A stretch of 64,000 nucleotides of DNA from an uncultured Opitutales bacterium (GCA_900547395.1 URGP01000005.1:1-64000), one strand, 5' to 3'. Shown: positions 43,608-52,604, counted from the stretch's first letter. Numbers and translations: made by a program. The notes: generated from the sequence alone by a model not told the origin.

Positions 43608-44804
43608 ATGTTGGATTTGGAATTATCACCCGCTCAAAAGAAATGGGCAACCTATGCGATTACTTGCATGTCAGTTTGCATAGTGCTTGCATTCATAGTC
43701 TTTTCAATAAAAATTTTCGGAAGCTTTTTAAACAAATACATCCTTGTTTTTGCGCCTCTTGCAATTTCCGCCATTTTGTCGGTCATAATAAAGCCTATTA
43801 TAGACCTTTTGTCAAACAGGCTTAGGATGTCCAGAACGTATGCGTGCATCGCCACGTTTGCGATTTTGATTTTGGTTATAACGATAATCGGAATAATTGT
43901 CCTGCCGAAGGCGATTTCGCAGATAATCGCTCTCGTCCAGACGCTTCCTTCGGGGCTTCAAACCCTGATGGAGCACATAAGGCAGGACTACCCAATGCTG
44001 TCCGAAAAGATAAATGCAATTTCAGAGTCTTTCAAAACTGCGGGATCTTCGGCGGACTTGACAGAAAACTTATCGTCAATTCTTTCAAAATCGCTAAAAA
44101 GCGTGCAAGCCGCCTGTTCTGTAATAATATCAGTTTCAAGCGCGATTGCGGCTTTTGCGGTCATTCCGATTTACCTGTTTTTCATGCTCATATCAGAGCA
44201 GAGCAAAATGTCGTCTTTAAACCTCGAAAAAAAGCTTTCGTTTTTGAAGCCCGAAGTCAGGGAAGACTTGATTTTTCTTGTAAGCAAATTCGGGGAAATC
44301 ATAATAACATTCTTCCGCGGGCAAATACTAATCGCAATCTTGACGGGGCTTTTGCTGGGATTCGGGCTTATGCTTGCGGGCGTAAAATTCGGGTTTATTA
44401 TAGGATTCACCACAGGTTGCATAAACATCATACCATATCTCGGCTCGATAATAGGATTGAGCGCGATGCTTCCTGTATCGTATTTCCAAGACGGCGGAGG
44501 CTTCGTTTTGTTTTGCGCGACGATTATGGTTTTCGTAATAACAGAGCTTATAAACGCCTACATTCTGACCCCTTGGATTATGGGCGAACGCACGAAATTA
44601 AGCCCGATGTTGATTATATTTTCGGTATTCTTTTGGGGAACCGCGCTCGGCGGCATTATGGGAATGCTCCTTGCAATTCCGCTTACCGCGTTTGTGAAAG
44701 TTTTTTGGGACTTGGCTTCCGAAAAGTACATACAGCCTTTGTTCGGAGAAAAAAATCACATTTCGCCCCCCGAAAAACCGCAAATTTCGTCTTTGTCTGA
44801 ATAA
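43608..44804 (+). CDS. AI-2E family transporter (PerM/YdiK type)
   Basis: A 398-residue polytopic membrane protein with eight likely membrane segments. The pattern of a paired N-terminal helix set, an extended amphipathic middle (TLPSGLQTLMEHIRQDYP) and C-terminal GLLLGFGLMLAGVKFGFIIG, GCINIIPYLGSIIGLSAMLP and GMLLAIPLTAFVKV suits the AI-2E exporter/permease family. Substrates of this family vary and are mostly unproven. A much longer open frame upstream (from 42624) is an antisense artefact of uvrA; the ATG at 43608 begins the first membrane-proximal helix. Its promoter must lie in the uvrA 5' end. Confidence 0.87.
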   Translation: MLDLELSPAQKKWATYAITCMSVCIVLAFIVFSIKIFGSFLNKYILVFAPLAISAILSVIIKPIIDLLSNRLRMSRTYACIATFAILILVITIIGIIVLPKAISQIIALVQTLPSGLQTLMEHIRQDYPMLSEKINAISESFKTAGSSADLTENLSSILSKSLKSVQAACSVIISVSSAIAAFAVIPIYLFFMLISEQSKMSSLNLEKKLSFLKPEVREDLIFLVSKFGEIIITFFRGQILIAILTGLLLGFGLMLAGVKFGFIIGFTTGCINIIPYLGSIIGLSAMLPVSYFQDGGGFVLFCATIMVFVITELINAYILTPWIMGERTKLSPMLIIFSVFFWGTALGGIMGMLLAIPLTAFVKVFWDLASEKYIQPLFGEKNHISPPEKPQISSLSE

Positions 44805-44900
44805 AAATGAAATTTTTTTAATTTTATTCTTGATTTTTTAAAAAATCAGGCGATTATCATAAACATAATAAAAAATTTCCTCCCCCCATCATATATAAAA

Positions 44901-44932
44901 GAACGCCCCATTGAGTTTACTCTGGGGCGTTC
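44901..44932. repeat. perfect inverted repeat, terminator-like
   Basis: A 10-bp stem GAACGCCCCA/TGGGGCGTTC with a 12-nt loop. The minus-strand side runs into TTTTATATATG, the plus side only into CCCTTTTG, so it is a modest terminator at best. Its right arm lies inside the first tandem unit. Confidence 0.7.
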
Positions 44933-45090
44933 CCTTTTGAATAGAGAAGCGGAACACTAATTTTGGGCTTACTCTTGTGGCATTCCCTTTTGAGGAACAC
45001 TAATTTTGGGATTACTCTTGTGGCATTCCCTTTTGAGCGAAAGCGCAGTGCTAATTTGGGTTTACTCCAAGTCCATTTCCTTTTGAAGGG
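44916..45090. repeat. four imperfect tandem repeats of 43-52 bp
   Basis: Units begin at 44916, 44968, 45011 and 45061, each with TTACTC near the start and a TTCCCTTTTGA or TTTCCTTTTGA block about 16-20 bp later; units 1-3 end in a CTAATTTTGGG or CTAATTTGGG block. Units 2 and 3 are nearly identical over their first 25 bp. Units 1 and 3 carry insertions of about 8-12 bp. The purpose is unknown; each unit resembles a small promoter or bind-site cassette but no known motif fits. Confidence 0.75.
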
Positions 45091-45214
45091 AAATGGCATT
45101 TGTCGTTTTGATTGTGTGTTTATTTTTAGAGTTAAAGCGAACCAAGCTTCCCATAAATTTGATTGTAAAAATTGTTGAAGCTCCGAATAAAATCTGCAAT
45201 CTTTTGTATTATTT

Positions 45215-45871
45215 ATGAAAAGTGTCATAATTTATTCGGGCGGTCTGGATTCCACTGTTCTCCTCTATAAGCTTGCGAGGGAAAATTCCCTCGTTGAAGC
45301 CATTTCAATAAACTATGGGCAAAGGCATTCAAAGGAGCTTGAATTTGCAAAGAAGAACTGCAAAAAACTCGGGGTAAAATTCAACCTTGCGGATTTGTCG
45401 AATTTAAATCCAATTTTCGGAGACAGCGCACTCACAAACAAATCAGTGGACGTCCCAAATGGAGAATATGCAAACGGCAACATTGCCCTGACGGTCGTTC
45501 CAAACAGAAACATGATTATGCTTTCGATTGCCGCCGCAAGGGCTATGGCTCTCGGTTGCGACAGCATAGCCTATGCCGCCCACAGCGGCGACCATGCCCT
45601 CTACCCCGACTGCACCACGGAATTTGCAGACGCGATGGCGGAAGCCATACGAAGAGCCGACACTCGCAAAATCGAGCTTTTGCGCCCGTTCATAAATATC
45701 GACAAGTCCCAAATCGTAAAGCTGGGAATGGAGCTGGGGGTCGATTTTTCCGACACATGGTCGTGCTACAAGGGAGGAAGCTTGCACTGCGGCAAATGTT
45801 CGACGTGCCTTGAACGCAGGCAGGCGTTTTTAGACGCAGGAGTAAAAGACCCCACGATTTACGAAAAATAA
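45215..45871 (+). CDS. queC: 7-cyano-7-deazaguanine synthase
   Basis: QueC converts 7-carboxy-7-deazaguanine to preQ0 with ATP and ammonia, in queuosine synthesis. The PP-loop YSGGLDSTVLLYKLA starts the protein; INYGQRHSKELEFAKKN, VPNRNMIMLSIAAARA, AHSGDHALYPDCTTEF and the zinc motif SCYKGGSLHCGKCSTCLERR follow. Length (218) is typical. queD, queE and queF are not in the window. A small hairpin downstream may end the transcript. Confidence 0.95.
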   Translation: MKSVIIYSGGLDSTVLLYKLARENSLVEAISINYGQRHSKELEFAKKNCKKLGVKFNLADLSNLNPIFGDSALTNKSVDVPNGEYANGNIALTVVPNRNMIMLSIAAARAMALGCDSIAYAAHSGDHALYPDCTTEFADAMAEAIRRADTRKIELLRPFINIDKSQIVKLGMELGVDFSDTWSCYKGGSLHCGKCSTCLERRQAFLDAGVKDPTIYEK

Positions 45872-45880
45872 CAAATTGCG

Positions 45881-45906
45881 CGATTTTGTAAAATCGACGG
45901 TCTTTT
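45881..45906 (+). terminator. possible queC terminator
   Basis: The near-perfect palindrome CGATTTTGTAAAATCG (45881-45896) is followed by TCTTTTT, 10 bp beyond the queC stop. The stem is AT-rich, so termination may be weak. Confidence 0.4.
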
Positions 45907-45971
45907 TAAATTTACAAACGTCGGCAATTCTTTAAGATGCCTCAAATATTTTTTTTAACAACACAATAAAG

Positions 45972-47741
45972 ATGGAGACAGTATTTCAAATAATAGGCAG
46001 CCTTGGCCTGTTTCTTTTCGGGATGAGGCTCATGAGCGACAGCCTCCAAAAAATTGCCGGCGAAAGATTGCGCTCAATAATGCGCACAATGACCGGCAAC
46101 CGCTTCAAGGGCATTTTTTCGGGACTTCTTGTAACAACCGCGGTTCAATCTTCGTCAGCCACGACAGTGATGGTGGTGAGTTTTGTCAACGCGGGGCTTT
46201 TGAAGCTGCGCGAGGCAATCGGCGTCATAATGGGCGCGAACCTCGGCACAACAGTCACCGCGTGGATTATCGCGTATTTCGCGTTTACATTTTCCCTGAG
46301 TTCGATAGCCCTGCCAATCGTGGGCATTGGAATGATAGTTGTTTTCGCCGCAAAAAAGCAGAATATTAAAACTTTCGGCGAGTTTTTGGTCGGATTTGGG
46401 CTTCTTTTCATGGCGATGTCGTATTTGAAGGACTCTGTTCCCGATATAAACGCTCACCCCGAAATGCTGGAGTTCATAAAATCCTACTCCCACCTCGGCT
46501 TTCTTTCAATTTTGATATTCCTGCTTTTCGGAGTTATTCTAACCCTTGTTGTGCAGGCTTCCGCAGTTGCAATGGCAATCACAATGACAATGGTAATGAA
46601 AGGTTGGATTGACTTCGACCTCGCCGCCGCAATCGTCCTCGGGGAAAACATCGGGACGACAACAACCGCGATTTTGGCTTCGATGGGCGGAAACACAAAC
46701 GCCAAACGCGCGGCATTCGCGCACATGTGCTTCAATATAATCGGCGTTATTTGGATGCTCTTTGTATTTACTCCCTTCACGGGAATGGTAAACGACATCG
46801 TAAACGGATGGTTTTCCTCCTCCCGCGCGGCGGCGGAAGCCGCGGGGAATGTCGAAGTTTTGAGGATTACGGGGCTTACTGAAAAGCTTGCCCTATTCCA
46901 CACGATGTTTAACGCAATAAACATACTGGTTTTGGTGGGGTTTGTTCCCCAGCTTGAAAGGCTTGTGTGCTACATAATAAAAAGCAAGCCGAACGAAAAA
47001 AGCTCAACTCCGTACGAACACCTCGAATATCTTTCAAACCATTTCAACGAAATGGGGGAACTCTGCCTCTTTGAAGGTCAAAAGGAAGTCGTAAAGCTCG
47101 CCGAAATGTCCACAAAAATGTTTAACGGCTTTACCGACATATTCCAAAAGCCCGATGAGGATTTGAGCGACCAGATAAACGAACTGCGCAAAATCGAGGA
47201 AGACTGCGACAAGCTCGCCTACGCTCTCACAAATTTCTTCATACAATGCACGTCGCACGAACTAAGCGAGCAAAGCACAAACACAGTCGTAAAAAATATG
47301 GTAATCATTGCGGAGCTTGAAGACATGAGCGACTGCTGCTACCGCCTGATCACGCTTGCGAGAAAACGCTACCGCAAGCAGTTCAAAGACCATATGCTTC
47401 AATCGCCCGCATTCGTGCAGTTTTGCGAGGAAATCGACAAGTTCCTGCTCTTCGCCCACCGAATGCTCTTGCAGCAAAACATAACTTCCGAAGATTTGGA
47501 AAACGCGATAAAAACCCGCACGATGCTCGACAAAATCCGAAAGTCAATCCGCAAGGAAGTCATTGCCGAAATCGAGCTTGGGGCAGCGAGCGCAAGGGGC
47601 GGCATTCTGTTTATAGAAATTCTCGGACAATGCGAAAAAATCGGGGCGCACTCAATGAACATTCTCGAAGCCCTGCAAAATCCGTCAATGCTCTTTGCGG
47701 GTCCAAAAATCGCAAAGGGACAGCCTGTTTTGCAAAATTAA
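45972..47741 (+). CDS. Na/Pi cotransporter family protein with PhoU-like domain
   Basis: A 589-residue sodium-coupled phosphate transporter. The duplicated signature is visible as TTAVQSSSATTVMVVSFVNAG and LTLVVQASAVAMAITMTMV, with IMGANLGTTVTAWI and VLGENIGTTTTAILASMGG. After eight or so membrane segments, the C-terminal 220 residues are helical and PhoU-like (KEVVKLAEMSTKMFNGFTDI, ELEDMSDCCYRLITLARKRY). The family is also called NptA/YjbB. It starts 100 bp after queC. No Pst or Pho regulatory genes are nearby. Confidence 0.9.
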   Translation: METVFQIIGSLGLFLFGMRLMSDSLQKIAGERLRSIMRTMTGNRFKGIFSGLLVTTAVQSSSATTVMVVSFVNAGLLKLREAIGVIMGANLGTTVTAWIIAYFAFTFSLSSIALPIVGIGMIVVFAAKKQNIKTFGEFLVGFGLLFMAMSYLKDSVPDINAHPEMLEFIKSYSHLGFLSILIFLLFGVILTLVVQASAVAMAITMTMVMKGWIDFDLAAAIVLGENIGTTTTAILASMGGNTNAKRAAFAHMCFNIIGVIWMLFVFTPFTGMVNDIVNGWFSSSRAAAEAAGNVEVLRITGLTEKLALFHTMFNAINILVLVGFVPQLERLVCYIIKSKPNEKSSTPYEHLEYLSNHFNEMGELCLFEGQKEVVKLAEMSTKMFNGFTDIFQKPDEDLSDQINELRKIEEDCDKLAYALTNFFIQCTSHELSEQSTNTVVKNMVIIAELEDMSDCCYRLITLARKRYRKQFKDHMLQSPAFVQFCEEIDKFLLFAHRMLLQQNITSEDLENAIKTRTMLDKIRKSIRKEVIAEIELGAASARGGILFIEILGQCEKIGAHSMNILEALQNPSMLFAGPKIAKGQPVLQN

Positions 47742-47758
47742 AAATTTTTTAAAGCAAA

Positions 47759-47787
47759 TTGACATTTTAAGCTATTTGTAAAAATAT
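47759..47787 (+). promoter_or_regulatory. possible metG promoter
   Basis: A consensus -35 TTGACA (47759-47764) is followed after 17 bp by AAATAT (47782-47787), which has some -10 character. The leader to the ATG is under 10 nt, which makes the assignment uncertain. Confidence 0.35.
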
Positions 47788-47795
47788 CACACAAG

Positions 47796-49328
47796 ATGAA
47801 AAACTTTTACATCACAACGGCAATAGATTATGCGAACGGCTCCCCCCACCTCGGGCACGCATATGAAAAGGTGCTAACCGACGTAATTGCGCGCTACAAA
47901 AGACTGCGCGGCGAAAGCGTCCACTTTTTGACAGGGCTTGACGAGCATGGGCAAAAGGTTCAGCAAAGCGCGCGCAAAGCAGGAATCGAACCAATAGAGT
48001 TTTGCAACCAACAAGCCGAAAAATTCCACGATTTGTGCAAAATCCTGAACATTTCAAACGACGACTACATACGCACAACAGAAGAACGCCACAAAAAAGT
48101 CGTAAGGGCCCTGCTTCAAAAATTGTTCGACAAGGGCGAAATATACAAGGCGGAATACAAGGGCTTCTACTCCGCAAGGCAGGAGCAGTTCTTGCTTGAA
48201 AAGGACAAAAACGAAGACGGCACATGGCCCGAAATTTTCGGGGACGTTGTTGAAATCACGGAATCGAACTACTTTTTTAAAATCGGCAAATACCAGGATT
48301 GGCTCGTTGAATACATAAAAGGGCATGAAGATTTCATATTCCCGCGCTTCCGCGCAAAGCAGGTCTTGGAATTTTTGAAAGAGCCGCTCAACGACCTTTG
48401 CATATCGCGCCCCAAAGAACGCTTGGAATGGGGCATTCCCCTGCCCTTTGACGAAGATTACGTCACATATGTCTGGTTCGACGCCCTCGTAAACTATATT
48501 TCGGCAGTCGGCTACGGAACAGACGATTTCGCAAAAAACTGGCCCGCAAACTTCCATGTAATCGGCAAAGACATACTTGTGCCTCCGCACGCGGTTTACT
48601 GGCCCATAATGCTGAAAGCCCTCGATATAGAAATCCCGCAGTCGCTTTTGGTTCACGGCTGGTGGCTTTCATCCGGCGAAAAAATGTCAAAGAGCCTCGG
48701 CAACATTGTAAACCCCCTCGATTTGGTCGCGCAATTCGGCACCGATCCTTTCCGCTACTTCTTGATGAGGGAAATGAATGTAGGTCAAGACAGCGACTTT
48801 TCGGCAGACCAGTTCCTAACAAGATACACAAGCGATTTGGGCAACGACTTGGGCAACCTCGTAAGCCGCACCCTCAATATGTCGCACCGCTACTGCGATG
48901 GCATTGTGCAGGAAATGCAAATAGACGAAGAGCCTGAAAAAACATTGCGCGACGCCTGGGCGGAAACTTCAAAATCCGCAATGGAAATGTATGAGGGAAT
49001 GCAGTTTCACACATCGCTTGACAAAACGTTCGCTTTCATACGCTCAATCAACCGCTATGCGGAACAGCGCGCGCCTTGGAAGCTCGCAAAGAGCGAAGAC
49101 GCGCAGGACAAGCTCCGCCTTCAAACCTCTTTGGCGTACATGGCGGAAGGCTTGCGTCTCTCTGCCGTAATTCTCGCGCCCGTAATGCCGCAGGTAAGCG
49201 AAAAAATCTTAAACCTGCTCGGCAAAAACGCCGTGGAAAAATTCGATGGAGAGCTGGAGTGGGGAAATTCCTTGCAGGGCTCAAAATTGTCGCCGCAGGA
49301 AATTTTGTTCCCGCGAATGCAAAAATAG
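47796..49328 (+). CDS. metG: methionyl-tRNA synthetase, short form without zinc knuckles
   Basis: A class I synthetase of 510 residues: TAIDYANGSPHLGHAYEKVL has the HIGH-type motif (HLGH), HFLTGLDEHGQKVQQSA binds Met/ATP, YVWFDALVNYISAVG is the family WFDA motif, and KMSKSLGN is the KMSKS loop. The connective domain (GFYSARQEQFLLEKDKNEDG) lacks the Cys pairs of zinc-binding MetRS, and there is no C-terminal Trbp111-like tRNA-binding domain. The length matches that short class. A strong terminator follows, so it ends its transcription unit. Confidence 0.95.
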   Translation: MKNFYITTAIDYANGSPHLGHAYEKVLTDVIARYKRLRGESVHFLTGLDEHGQKVQQSARKAGIEPIEFCNQQAEKFHDLCKILNISNDDYIRTTEERHKKVVRALLQKLFDKGEIYKAEYKGFYSARQEQFLLEKDKNEDGTWPEIFGDVVEITESNYFFKIGKYQDWLVEYIKGHEDFIFPRFRAKQVLEFLKEPLNDLCISRPKERLEWGIPLPFDEDYVTYVWFDALVNYISAVGYGTDDFAKNWPANFHVIGKDILVPPHAVYWPIMLKALDIEIPQSLLVHGWWLSSGEKMSKSLGNIVNPLDLVAQFGTDPFRYFLMREMNVGQDSDFSADQFLTRYTSDLGNDLGNLVSRTLNMSHRYCDGIVQEMQIDEEPEKTLRDAWAETSKSAMEMYEGMQFHTSLDKTFAFIRSINRYAEQRAPWKLAKSEDAQDKLRLQTSLAYMAEGLRLSAVILAPVMPQVSEKILNLLGKNAVEKFDGELEWGNSLQGSKLSPQEILFPRMQK

Positions 49329-49353
49329 GAGAATTTTTTGCCTTGAATTTGAA

Positions 49354-49384
49354 AAGCGCGGCTTGCAACTGCCGCGTTTTTTTT
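49354..49384 (+). terminator. metG terminator
   Basis: A stem of 6 GC pairs (49357-49362 with 49371-49376), extended by A-T/G-T pairs, with an 8-nt loop, runs into eight T residues, 26 bp past the metG stop. Confidence 0.85.
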
Positions 49385-49457
49385 GCCGCATTAGCGCGCC
49401 TTTTATTTTTACAGAGATGTTGACTTTGCATAAAAAATCCTAAAACTGAAAAGCAAG

Positions 49458-51071
49458 ATGCAAGATTATGTTTACGATATGGGATACGCCAAATTCGAGG
49501 GCTTGGAAGAGCTAAGGCAAACTCTTGCCTACGCCATCTCAAAGGGGCTTTTCATAAACAGGGAAAAAGATATTTTAATCGATTTTACAGGCGGAGACAA
49601 AACTTACAGCGCCGCCACATTGCTTGCATATTCGCTCGCCGTTTCAAAAGTTTTGAAAGAAAAAACGAAAAACAAGCGGATAGGCATTGCGATGCCCCCG
49701 TGCGCATACGCGGCAATAGCAAACTACGCATGCATATTTGCGGGAAAAACGCCCGTAAATTTGAATTTCACCATGGGAAGAGCCGCGGCGGAAAGCTGCC
49801 TGAAAACGGCAGATATTAAAGATGTTGTGTCGTCAGAGGCAATGCGCAAAAAAATTTCGGACGCAAACCAAAACTTCCCGTGGGCGGAAAATTTTATCGA
49901 CATCGCAAAAACGGTGTCGGAAACAAAGCCCTTCGACATTTCAGTCGGTCTTGAAAAAATATTGGAGCATTTCGGCATTGAAAAATTTTCCAAAAACGAA
50001 AAAGAGGCAACTCTCGTCTTTACAAGCGGGAGCGAAGGCGCACCGAAAGCCGCAATATTAACCGAGCGCAACATAATCGCAAACTGCCTCCAAACAAGGC
50101 TTTCAAACGTATTTTCAGAAGACGACATTCTGCTTGCGAACCTGCCTGTTTTCCACTCCTTCGGGCTTCTATTTGAAATTTGGGCTCTCGCGATAAACGG
50201 GGTGAAATCCCTTCTTTTGGCAAGCCCGATAGACATAAAGGCGAATTTGCGGGCAATCCGCCAATACCGCCCGAACGTAATGCTTGGAAGCCCGACCTTT
50301 TACCGCGCCTACATACGCCATGCGGGAAAAGAAGACATGCAAAGTCTGCGCATGGCAATAGCCGGGGCAGAAAAAACTCCCGACGGCTTTGAGGAACTTT
50401 GGAATTCACGCTTTTCGCCCAATTCCTACAAAGAAGGCTACGGTCTTACCGAAACATCTCCCGTAGTCGGCGTAAATATGCCCGATGTTGATTACGGCTG
50501 GTATTCGACAGGCACACGCAAAGGATCGATAGGCAAGCTTTTCCCCGGTATGAGGGCGAAAATTTTAGACGCATCAACCCTAAAACCCCTACCGTTCGGA
50601 GAACGCGGTCTATTGGCATTGCAGGGCGCAAACGTCTTTGCGGGCTACCTCAACAACCCCGAAGCCACAAAAAACACCCTGAATGACGGCTGGATTGTGA
50701 CGGGAGACTTGGCGCGGATTGACAAAGACGGATTTTTGTTCATCGACGGCAGGCTTTCGAGATTTTCAAAGATAGGCGGGGAAATGGTGCCTCACGCAAC
50801 TGTTGAAAGCGCGCTCTCAAACGCGCTTGGCTTCGATAAAAGCGACATTCCGCTGATTGCAATATCATCTAAATTAGACGAAGGCAAAGGAGAAGCACTG
50901 GTGCTAGTCACGACCGTTGACATAGACCACCGCCAAGTAAAAGAAGCCCTTAAAGCGGAAGGAATTTCAAACCTTTGGACGCCAAAACACATAGTAAAAA
51001 CCGACCGCATACCGCTTCTGCCGTCGGGCAAACTAAACTTAAAGGAACTTTCAGAAATAGCAGAGCAATGA
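49458..51071 (+). CDS. AMP-binding acyl-CoA/acyl-ACP synthetase
   Basis: An adenylate-forming ligase that activates a fatty acid (or similar carboxylate) as an acyl-AMP. A3 motif TLVFTSGSEGAPKAAILTER, A5 YKEGYGLTETSPVVGVNM, A7 DGWIVTGDLARIDKDGFLF, A8 GRLSRFSKIGGEMV and the A10 Lys in LPSGKLNLKEL are all visible. Similarity is to the ligase half of Aas (acyl-ACP synthetase); the acyltransferase half is absent. Pfam-scale length is 537. It has its own promoter region after the metG terminator, and its stop overlaps the LysM gene (ATGA), placing lipid activation in one operon with a LysM protein and parB. Confidence 0.87.
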   Translation: MQDYVYDMGYAKFEGLEELRQTLAYAISKGLFINREKDILIDFTGGDKTYSAATLLAYSLAVSKVLKEKTKNKRIGIAMPPCAYAAIANYACIFAGKTPVNLNFTMGRAAAESCLKTADIKDVVSSEAMRKKISDANQNFPWAENFIDIAKTVSETKPFDISVGLEKILEHFGIEKFSKNEKEATLVFTSGSEGAPKAAILTERNIIANCLQTRLSNVFSEDDILLANLPVFHSFGLLFEIWALAINGVKSLLLASPIDIKANLRAIRQYRPNVMLGSPTFYRAYIRHAGKEDMQSLRMAIAGAEKTPDGFEELWNSRFSPNSYKEGYGLTETSPVVGVNMPDVDYGWYSTGTRKGSIGKLFPGMRAKILDASTLKPLPFGERGLLALQGANVFAGYLNNPEATKNTLNDGWIVTGDLARIDKDGFLFIDGRLSRFSKIGGEMVPHATVESALSNALGFDKSDIPLIAISSKLDEGKGEALVLVTTVDIDHRQVKEALKAEGISNLWTPKHIVKTDRIPLLPSGKLNLKELSEIAEQ

Positions 51072-51640
51072 AAAAATTTTTTACAATATTTATAGTCGCA
51101 ACAGTTTCCGCCTGCGCCTCAGCCCAAAGCTCCGTGCTTGCCGACATCTTGCAGGACCTGGAGCTAATCAAGCGCGAAGTCGGCAAGCTGAGCCTTGAAA
51201 TAGAACGCCTTTCCGCCGAAAACGAATCGCTAAAAAAAGCCTTGAAAGACGCGCAAAACGCCGCGACTTCAAACGAGGGAATGAATGCGGCAACGGCATC
51301 TTTGAGGGCAGAAATAAACTCATCCGTAGCCAAAAGCCAAAGCGAAACGCTCGCGATTGTGCGCAAGGAGCTTGATTCGCTCGCAAGCCAAACCAACGCG
51401 AACCTGGAAAAACTCGCAAAGGCAATCGGCGCAAAACCGCAAGGGCAGGTTCAAACAGACTTTTCTACAAACTATCCGAAAATGGGAGTCACCCACACGG
51501 TTGTGCGCGGCGATACGCTAAGCAAAATAGCCCGCAAATACGGCTCAACCGTAAAATGGATTCAGGACGCAAACCGCATTGCAGACGCAAACCGCGGATT
51601 GGTCGTAGGTCAAACTATTTTCGTTCCCACAAAGGAATAA
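51068..51640 (+). CDS. exported coiled-coil LysM protein
   Basis: A 190-residue protein with a signal peptide (FFTIFIVATVSACASA, then QSS), a coiled coil (residues 25-110, KREVGKLSLEIERLSAENES and on) and a C-terminal LysM domain (HTVVRGDTLSKIARKYGSTV, VVGQTIFVP). A Cys within the signal (SACASA) is a weak lipobox candidate. The frame is open upstream, but the ATG at 51068 overlaps the ligase stop by 4 bp. Paralogue of 33080-33688, which has an uncleaved anchor instead. It ends 1 bp before parB. Confidence 0.87.
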   Translation: MKKFFTIFIVATVSACASAQSSVLADILQDLELIKREVGKLSLEIERLSAENESLKKALKDAQNAATSNEGMNAATASLRAEINSSVAKSQSETLAIVRKELDSLASQTNANLEKLAKAIGAKPQGQVQTDFSTNYPKMGVTHTVVRGDTLSKIARKYGSTVKWIQDANRIADANRGLVVGQTIFVPTKE

Positions 51641-51641
51641 T

Positions 51642-52604
51642 ATGGCAAAAGAACACAAATCACTCGGCAGGGGGCTTGGCTCAATCATAAGCGGAGGCAT
51701 TAAAAAATCCGTTCCAACCCAAAAAAATGCCCCCTTAAAACCTGCCGTAAAAGCCGACACAAAAAGCGAAACATCTTCGGCGGAAAAATCGGCTCAAACC
51801 CCAATGGGGCTTTTCAGCGAAATCTTAATCGAAAAAATTTCCGTAAGCCCCTACCAAGCGCGAAAGGAATTTTCGGAAGATGAAATCGCGCAGCTTGCGG
51901 ATTCAATAGCCTCGGAAGGCTTGTTGCAGCCGATTATAGTGCGCAAGCTTCAAAACGGAACCTTTGAGCTGATTGCGGGCGAAAGGCGTTTGAGGGCATG
52001 CCAAAAGCTTGGCTTAAAGCGCATCGCCTCCTGCGTGCAAACCGCAAGCAACGCTTCTGCCGCAGTAAAAGGTTTGATAGAAAATTTGCAGCGTTCCAAC
52101 CTAAACCCAATGGAAGAAGCGCAAGGCATAGCGGCTTTAATCGCAAACTTCAACATTACGCAGGAAGCGGCGGCAAACAGGCTCGGCAGACCGCGCTCCA
52201 CTATCGCAAATTCCCTGCGCCTTTTGACTTTGCCAAAAGAAGTCCAGGGGCTTATCGCAACAGGCAACCTCTCGCACGGGCACGCAAAAGTTTTGCTTTC
52301 TTTAAATGATAAAACCCAGCAGATACTCCTTGCCCGCAAAATCGTCGAAGGTCAGTTAAACGTCAGAATGGCGGAAGAAGCGGTAAACCGCATAAAAAAC
52401 GAGCGCGACCGCAACACAAACGGCACTGCCCGCTCCCAAGCCGCTCAAAGCGCGGTGGTGCGCGATGTCCAGAAAAAGATTTCAGAGCGTTTGAACGCCG
52501 CAGTCGAATTGAAACATACTCCCAAAAAGGGCAAGATAATCATTGAATACTTCGGCAACGAAGACCTGCAAAGGATTTTGGAAATTCTGGGAGTTGACAT
52601 ATAA
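51642..52604 (+). CDS. parB: chromosome partitioning protein ParB
   Basis: ParB binds parS sites near oriC, spreads as a CTP-dependent clamp and recruits SMC. The 320-residue protein begins SLGRGLGSIISGG (the ParA-interaction type N-terminus), then SPYQARKEFSEDEIAQLADS, LIAGERRLRACQKLGL (the GERR CTP-binding motif), LIENLQRSNLNPMEEAQGI, and the helix-turn-helix TQEAAANRLGRPRSTIANSL. It lies 26 kb from the putative origin. ParA is not beside it; instead it is 1 bp downstream of a LysM gene and overlaps the next gene by 1 bp. A Shine-Dalgarno AAGGA precedes the ATG. Confidence 0.95.
   Translation: MAKEHKSLGRGLGSIISGGIKKSVPTQKNAPLKPAVKADTKSETSSAEKSAQTPMGLFSEILIEKISVSPYQARKEFSEDEIAQLADSIASEGLLQPIIVRKLQNGTFELIAGERRLRACQKLGLKRIASCVQTASNASAAVKGLIENLQRSNLNPMEEAQGIAALIANFNITQEAAANRLGRPRSTIANSLRLLTLPKEVQGLIATGNLSHGHAKVLLSLNDKTQQILLARKIVEGQLNVRMAEEAVNRIKNERDRNTNGTARSQAAQSAVVRDVQKKISERLNAAVELKHTPKKGKIIIEYFGNEDLQRILEILGVDI

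Larger units (their letters stand above)
44805..45214. other. 410-bp repeat-bearing gap between the AI-2E permease and queC
   Basis: AT-rich for the first 90 bp, then a perfect inverted repeat (44901-44932) and four imperfect tandem units (44916-45090), then about 120 bp of plain sequence before queC. No gene is supported; the minus-strand frame through the repeats gives a repetitive basic peptide. No preQ1 riboswitch was recognised before queC. Confidence 0.7.

Noticed and set aside
43844..44800. 318-codon plus-strand frame within the permease gene
   Set aside because: It lies in another frame of the clearly coding permease and has no hydrophobic pattern or known motif.
44916..45090. CRISPR array
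   Set aside because: Four units with variable size and blocks conserved inside the presumed spacers; there is no fixed repeat of 24-40 bp and no cas genes nearby.
44805..45214. PreQ1 riboswitch before queC
   Set aside because: I could not find the short hairpin with the A-rich tail of preQ1-I, nor a convincing fold near the ATG; the gap is dominated by the repeats.
44917..45228. 103-codon minus-strand frame over the tandem repeats
   Set aside because: The peptide simply mirrors the DNA repeat, and its start lies inside queC in the opposite sense.
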